Below the pieces are notes generated by a model. That model had not been told where the DNA came from. It saw nothing but the letters and a program-made list of their open reading frames with translations, and made no database searches. The translations under genes were made by a program, and so were the position numbers. From NCBI GenBank assembly GCA_019116385.1, contig DXBU01000091.1, forward strand, positions 1-64,000: a DNA stretch of 64,000 bases, given 5' to 3'. The stretch's first letter is position 1, and each line of letters begins with the position of its first letter. Of this stretch, positions 61,690 through 64,000 are shown piece by piece. The stretch is from Candidatus Blautia faecigallinarum (GTDB lineage: Bacteria > Bacillota > Clostridia > Lachnospirales > Lachnospiraceae).

Positions 61690-61717
61690 TTGAAATTTCT
61701 ATAGACTATGCTATAAT
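61690..61717 (+). promoter_or_regulatory. Promoter of folT leader
   Basis: TTGAAA-16 nt-TATAAT. Confidence 0.65.
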
Positions 61718-61733
61718 CGTGTTAAATAAATAA

Positions 61734-61853
61734 TAGCGAAGTAGGAATTTATACGTTAAGTGTTCATAGGCTGGGGAGTCGCCATGAAACGAAAAGCTCG
61801 CATACACGAACTGGCAGCTTGCGATATATTTTCCGCACCCGTTGCTACATATG
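61734..61853 (+). promoter_or_regulatory. THF (tetrahydrofolate) riboswitch-like element
   Basis: GAAGTAGGAATTTATACGTTAAGTG and closing CACCCGTTGCTAC resemble the THF motif core (GUAG..GCGUUAAGUG..UUGCUAC); located upstream of a FolT-like ECF S component. Confidence 0.7.
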
Positions 61854-61934
61854 AGAACATCTCATAATGTGGAGGGATTATTATTTATGTTGTAACTTCT
61901 TACTCTGTGAAAACATTATGGAGGTGTTTTTATT

Positions 61935-62504
61935 ATGCCCAAAAACAGCAGTAAAACCTATTGGAACGTAAAAACTCTTGTATTTATGGCGCTATTAGTC
62001 GCTGTACATCTGGTCCTGACCAGGGTGTTTGTGATCGAGCTTGGAGCCTACCGCATTTCTGTAGGCAGTGTGGCCACCATCCTTGCCGGAATATGGCTGG
62101 GGCCTGCGGCCGGCGGCGTCTGCGGTCTGGCAGCAGATCTGATCGGCTGCTTTATGAAGGGGTATGCGGTCAATCCGTTTATCACCATTGCAGCTATCCT
62201 TTGGGGCGTGCTCCCGGGACTGGCAAAGCCACTGTTCACAAAACGCAAAAAAGTCGGGAAGGCAGTGGGGATCGTAGTATCCATCGTAGTCACCGCCATT
62301 TTCAGTTCCCTGATCTTTACCACGGCAGGGCTTGTTATATTCCAGGGCTATAACTTTTACGCGATCATTCCGGGAAGACTTCTGCAGTTTGCCGCTTTGG
62401 TCCCGATTTATTGTATAGCCACCTGTTTCCTGTATTTCAGTCCCCTTACCAGCTTAGTGGTAGGAACGGTGTCGCCGGCGGTACTGAAAAAGAAAACCGT
62501 TTAA
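61935..62504 (+). CDS. folT: Folate-family ECF transporter S component
   Basis: LGAYRISVGSVATILAGIWLGPAAGGVCGLAADLIGCFM S-component fold with 5-6 TM segments; THF-like riboswitch upstream. Confidence 0.88.
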   Translation: MPKNSSKTYWNVKTLVFMALLVAVHLVLTRVFVIELGAYRISVGSVATILAGIWLGPAAGGVCGLAADLIGCFMKGYAVNPFITIAAILWGVLPGLAKPLFTKRKKVGKAVGIVVSIVVTAIFSSLIFTTAGLVIFQGYNFYAIIPGRLLQFAALVPIYCIATCFLYFSPLTSLVVGTVSPAVLKKKTV

Positions 62505-62565
62505 GCACATGGGAGGACCGCAGTTCCTTCCCTATAAAAAATAAAAAAGATTCCCCAATACATAA

Positions 62566-62592
62566 GGCGCAGTCTCATACTGCGCCTTGTTT
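62566..62592. terminator. Intrinsic terminator
   Basis: AAGGCGCAG/CTGCGCCTT stem between convergent genes. Confidence 0.7.
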
Positions 62593-63342
62593 GCTGTCCG
62601 GCTGTACCCGGAACCAGTATTTATAAAAGTATCGAAATCCCAAAGATTCATATAAAGCGTGGGCGGGAGCATTTTCCTCCACCACCTGCAGATAGGCGTT
62701 TTGGGCGCCCTTTTTTTTCCCTTCCTTTAAAAGGCAGGTGCAGATCTGGCGGGCGAAGCCTTTGCGCCGTTGATCGTCCCGCACATGGATGGCATAGATG
62801 CCGATATAATCCCGGTCCAGGATCCCAAGACCGGTGGCCGTGATCTGGCCGTCCGTGCGGATGGAAGCACAGATGACTTCTTTGGGTATCGCCTGGTACA
62901 TAGAAGGCACTACCATCCGATGGATCGGATCGACGGTATTTTTTAATGCGAAGAGGCTCCAGATCCACTCGGAAGGAATGGTATATTCGAATTCTACCTG
63001 GTCATAGCCGGCGGTCAGCACGGCATCCTCAAGCTTTACGGTCATTACATCTGTGGTATGCTGGATCTCATAACCTCTGTTTTCCAGCATATAGTCGAAA
63101 TCCGGGGAAACCAAAGGACTGATCTTAAAAACAGCAGGTGTTCCCAGACGCCGGTATTCATTTTCGCAATATGGGATTTTTTCACGCCAGGGCAGCCGGG
63201 AGGTCCCGAACTGTTCCACGCTGTTGGTCCTGTGTGTATAAAAATACGAAAATCGAAGAATCCAGCCATCGTACAGCTCCATTTTATGTGAGGGCCATGC
63301 GTTTAGGGACATGTCTTCGATTTTTTTTATGCTGTTCTCCAT
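62575..63342 (-). CDS. GNAT family N-acetyltransferase
   Basis: IGIYAIHVRDDQRRKGFARQICTCLLKEGKKKGAQNAYLQVVEENAPAHALYESLGFRYFYKYWFR. Confidence 0.93.
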   Translation of the reverse strand: MENSIKKIEDMSLNAWPSHKMELYDGWILRFSYFYTHRTNSVEQFGTSRLPWREKIPYCENEYRRLGTPAVFKISPLVSPDFDYMLENRGYEIQHTTDVMTVKLEDAVLTAGYDQVEFEYTIPSEWIWSLFALKNTVDPIHRMVVPSMYQAIPKEVICASIRTDGQITATGLGILDRDYIGIYAIHVRDDQRRKGFARQICTCLLKEGKKKGAQNAYLQVVEENAPAHALYESLGFRYFYKYWFRVQPDSKQGAV

Positions 63343-63469
63343 GGGATGATCACCTTACCTTTAAGAATCTGCGCACAGCTCCTGTGGGAAACAGGGAGTT
63401 GTGCCGCTTCTAGGTATTATACAAAAAAATGAGTAAATATGCAAGAAAGATCCGTGATGGGAAGTCCGG

Positions 63470-64000
63470 TCAGAGAACCGGCGGATACCGGGTAAGAAAA
63501 GCGTATAGCCGGCCGGCAATGACAGAATGTCCCTTTTCCGTTAAATGGATGCCGTCGGTGGTGATCTTTTCCGATCCATATGTTTGGACCGCTTTATTTA
63601 AAGGCTCCTGTAAAGGCAGAAAAACCAGACGATACTTCTCCGCCAGGGTCCGGATGCCTTCCGACATGCGGCCTGCCAGCGGAAGCCAGCCCAGGTATTC
63701 CGCAGGATAAGGGAAAAGAAAGGGCTCCAGGAGAAGAATGCGGCCAATGCCAGGGGTAAGTATAGACAAAAGCCGGTCATAACGATTCATAAACAGCGCC
63801 AGCATTTCTTCCTGCTGCTCTTTGCTCCGATCCGTATTCATCATCAGGCCGATATCGTTTATGCCGATAAGAATGGTAAGGACGTCCGGGTTAAGCGAGA
63901 GGGCGTCTTTGGCATAATTCTGCAAAAGTCTGGATAGGGTAAGACCGTCCGTTCCTTTATTGCAGACCTCCCAATTTGCGCGGCCGTCCTTTAAGAGGGA
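63470..64000 (-). CDS. SGNH/GDSL hydrolase, truncated by window end
   Basis: VLTILIGINDIGLMMN block and C-terminal DGIHLTEKGHSVIA; frame stays open to base 64000 (SLLKDGRANWEVCNKGTDGLTLSRLLQNYA). Confidence 0.9.
   Translation of the reverse strand, partial: SLLKDGRANWEVCNKGTDGLTLSRLLQNYAKDALSLNPDVLTILIGINDIGLMMNTDRSKEQQEEMLALFMNRYDRLLSILTPGIGRILLLEPFLFPYPAEYLGWLPLAGRMSEGIRTLAEKYRLVFLPLQEPLNKAVQTYGSEKITTDGIHLTEKGHSVIAGRLYAFLTRYPPVL

Noticed and set aside
63379-63410. Short inverted repeat CTCCTGTGGGAAACAGGGAG as a terminator
   Set aside because: Short stem, no T-tract in either direction at the right distance.

Overview
The window is a chromosomal segment that looks like a gut Clostridia/Lachnospiraceae genome: dense operons, AGGAGG-type Shine-Dalgarno sites, bile salt hydrolase-like and polyamine genes. 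I saw no rRNA, tRNA, CRISPR array or transposase. From left to right it contains: an anion permease, a beta-helix protein and a Zn-alcohol dehydrogenase; RecQ; a MATE gene followed by a decayed MATE paralogue; a minus-strand PBECR4-like gene with its own structured leader; a choloylglycine hydrolase; an OGG-like glycosylase, a B3/B4 protein and acylphosphatase; a large PEP/pyruvate-binding fusion protein; small hydrolases, a DUF6320/condensation-like protein, MATE and Nth; a LacI-ABC-GH32-LacI-MalQ glycan locus; a spermidine operon with both the SpeD/SpeE and carboxyspermidine (CASDH/NspC) routes, preceded by a long structured leader that I cannot assign; an EndoQ-like PHP domain fused to a UvrD helicase; LrgAB; a complete F-type ATP synthase operon (atpBEFHAGDC); an ECF sigma/anti-sigma/membrane cassette; a frameshifted AlaX-type editing protein; and a THF-riboswitch-like leader upstream of a FolT-like transporter. 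The strongest candidates for undescribed biology are the ~370-nt promoter-to-terminator RNA upstream of speD (36112-36517) and the PBECR4-like gene behind a promoter/structured RNA/terminator module (10030-10770). All family calls come from reading the sequence by eye; no database search was run.
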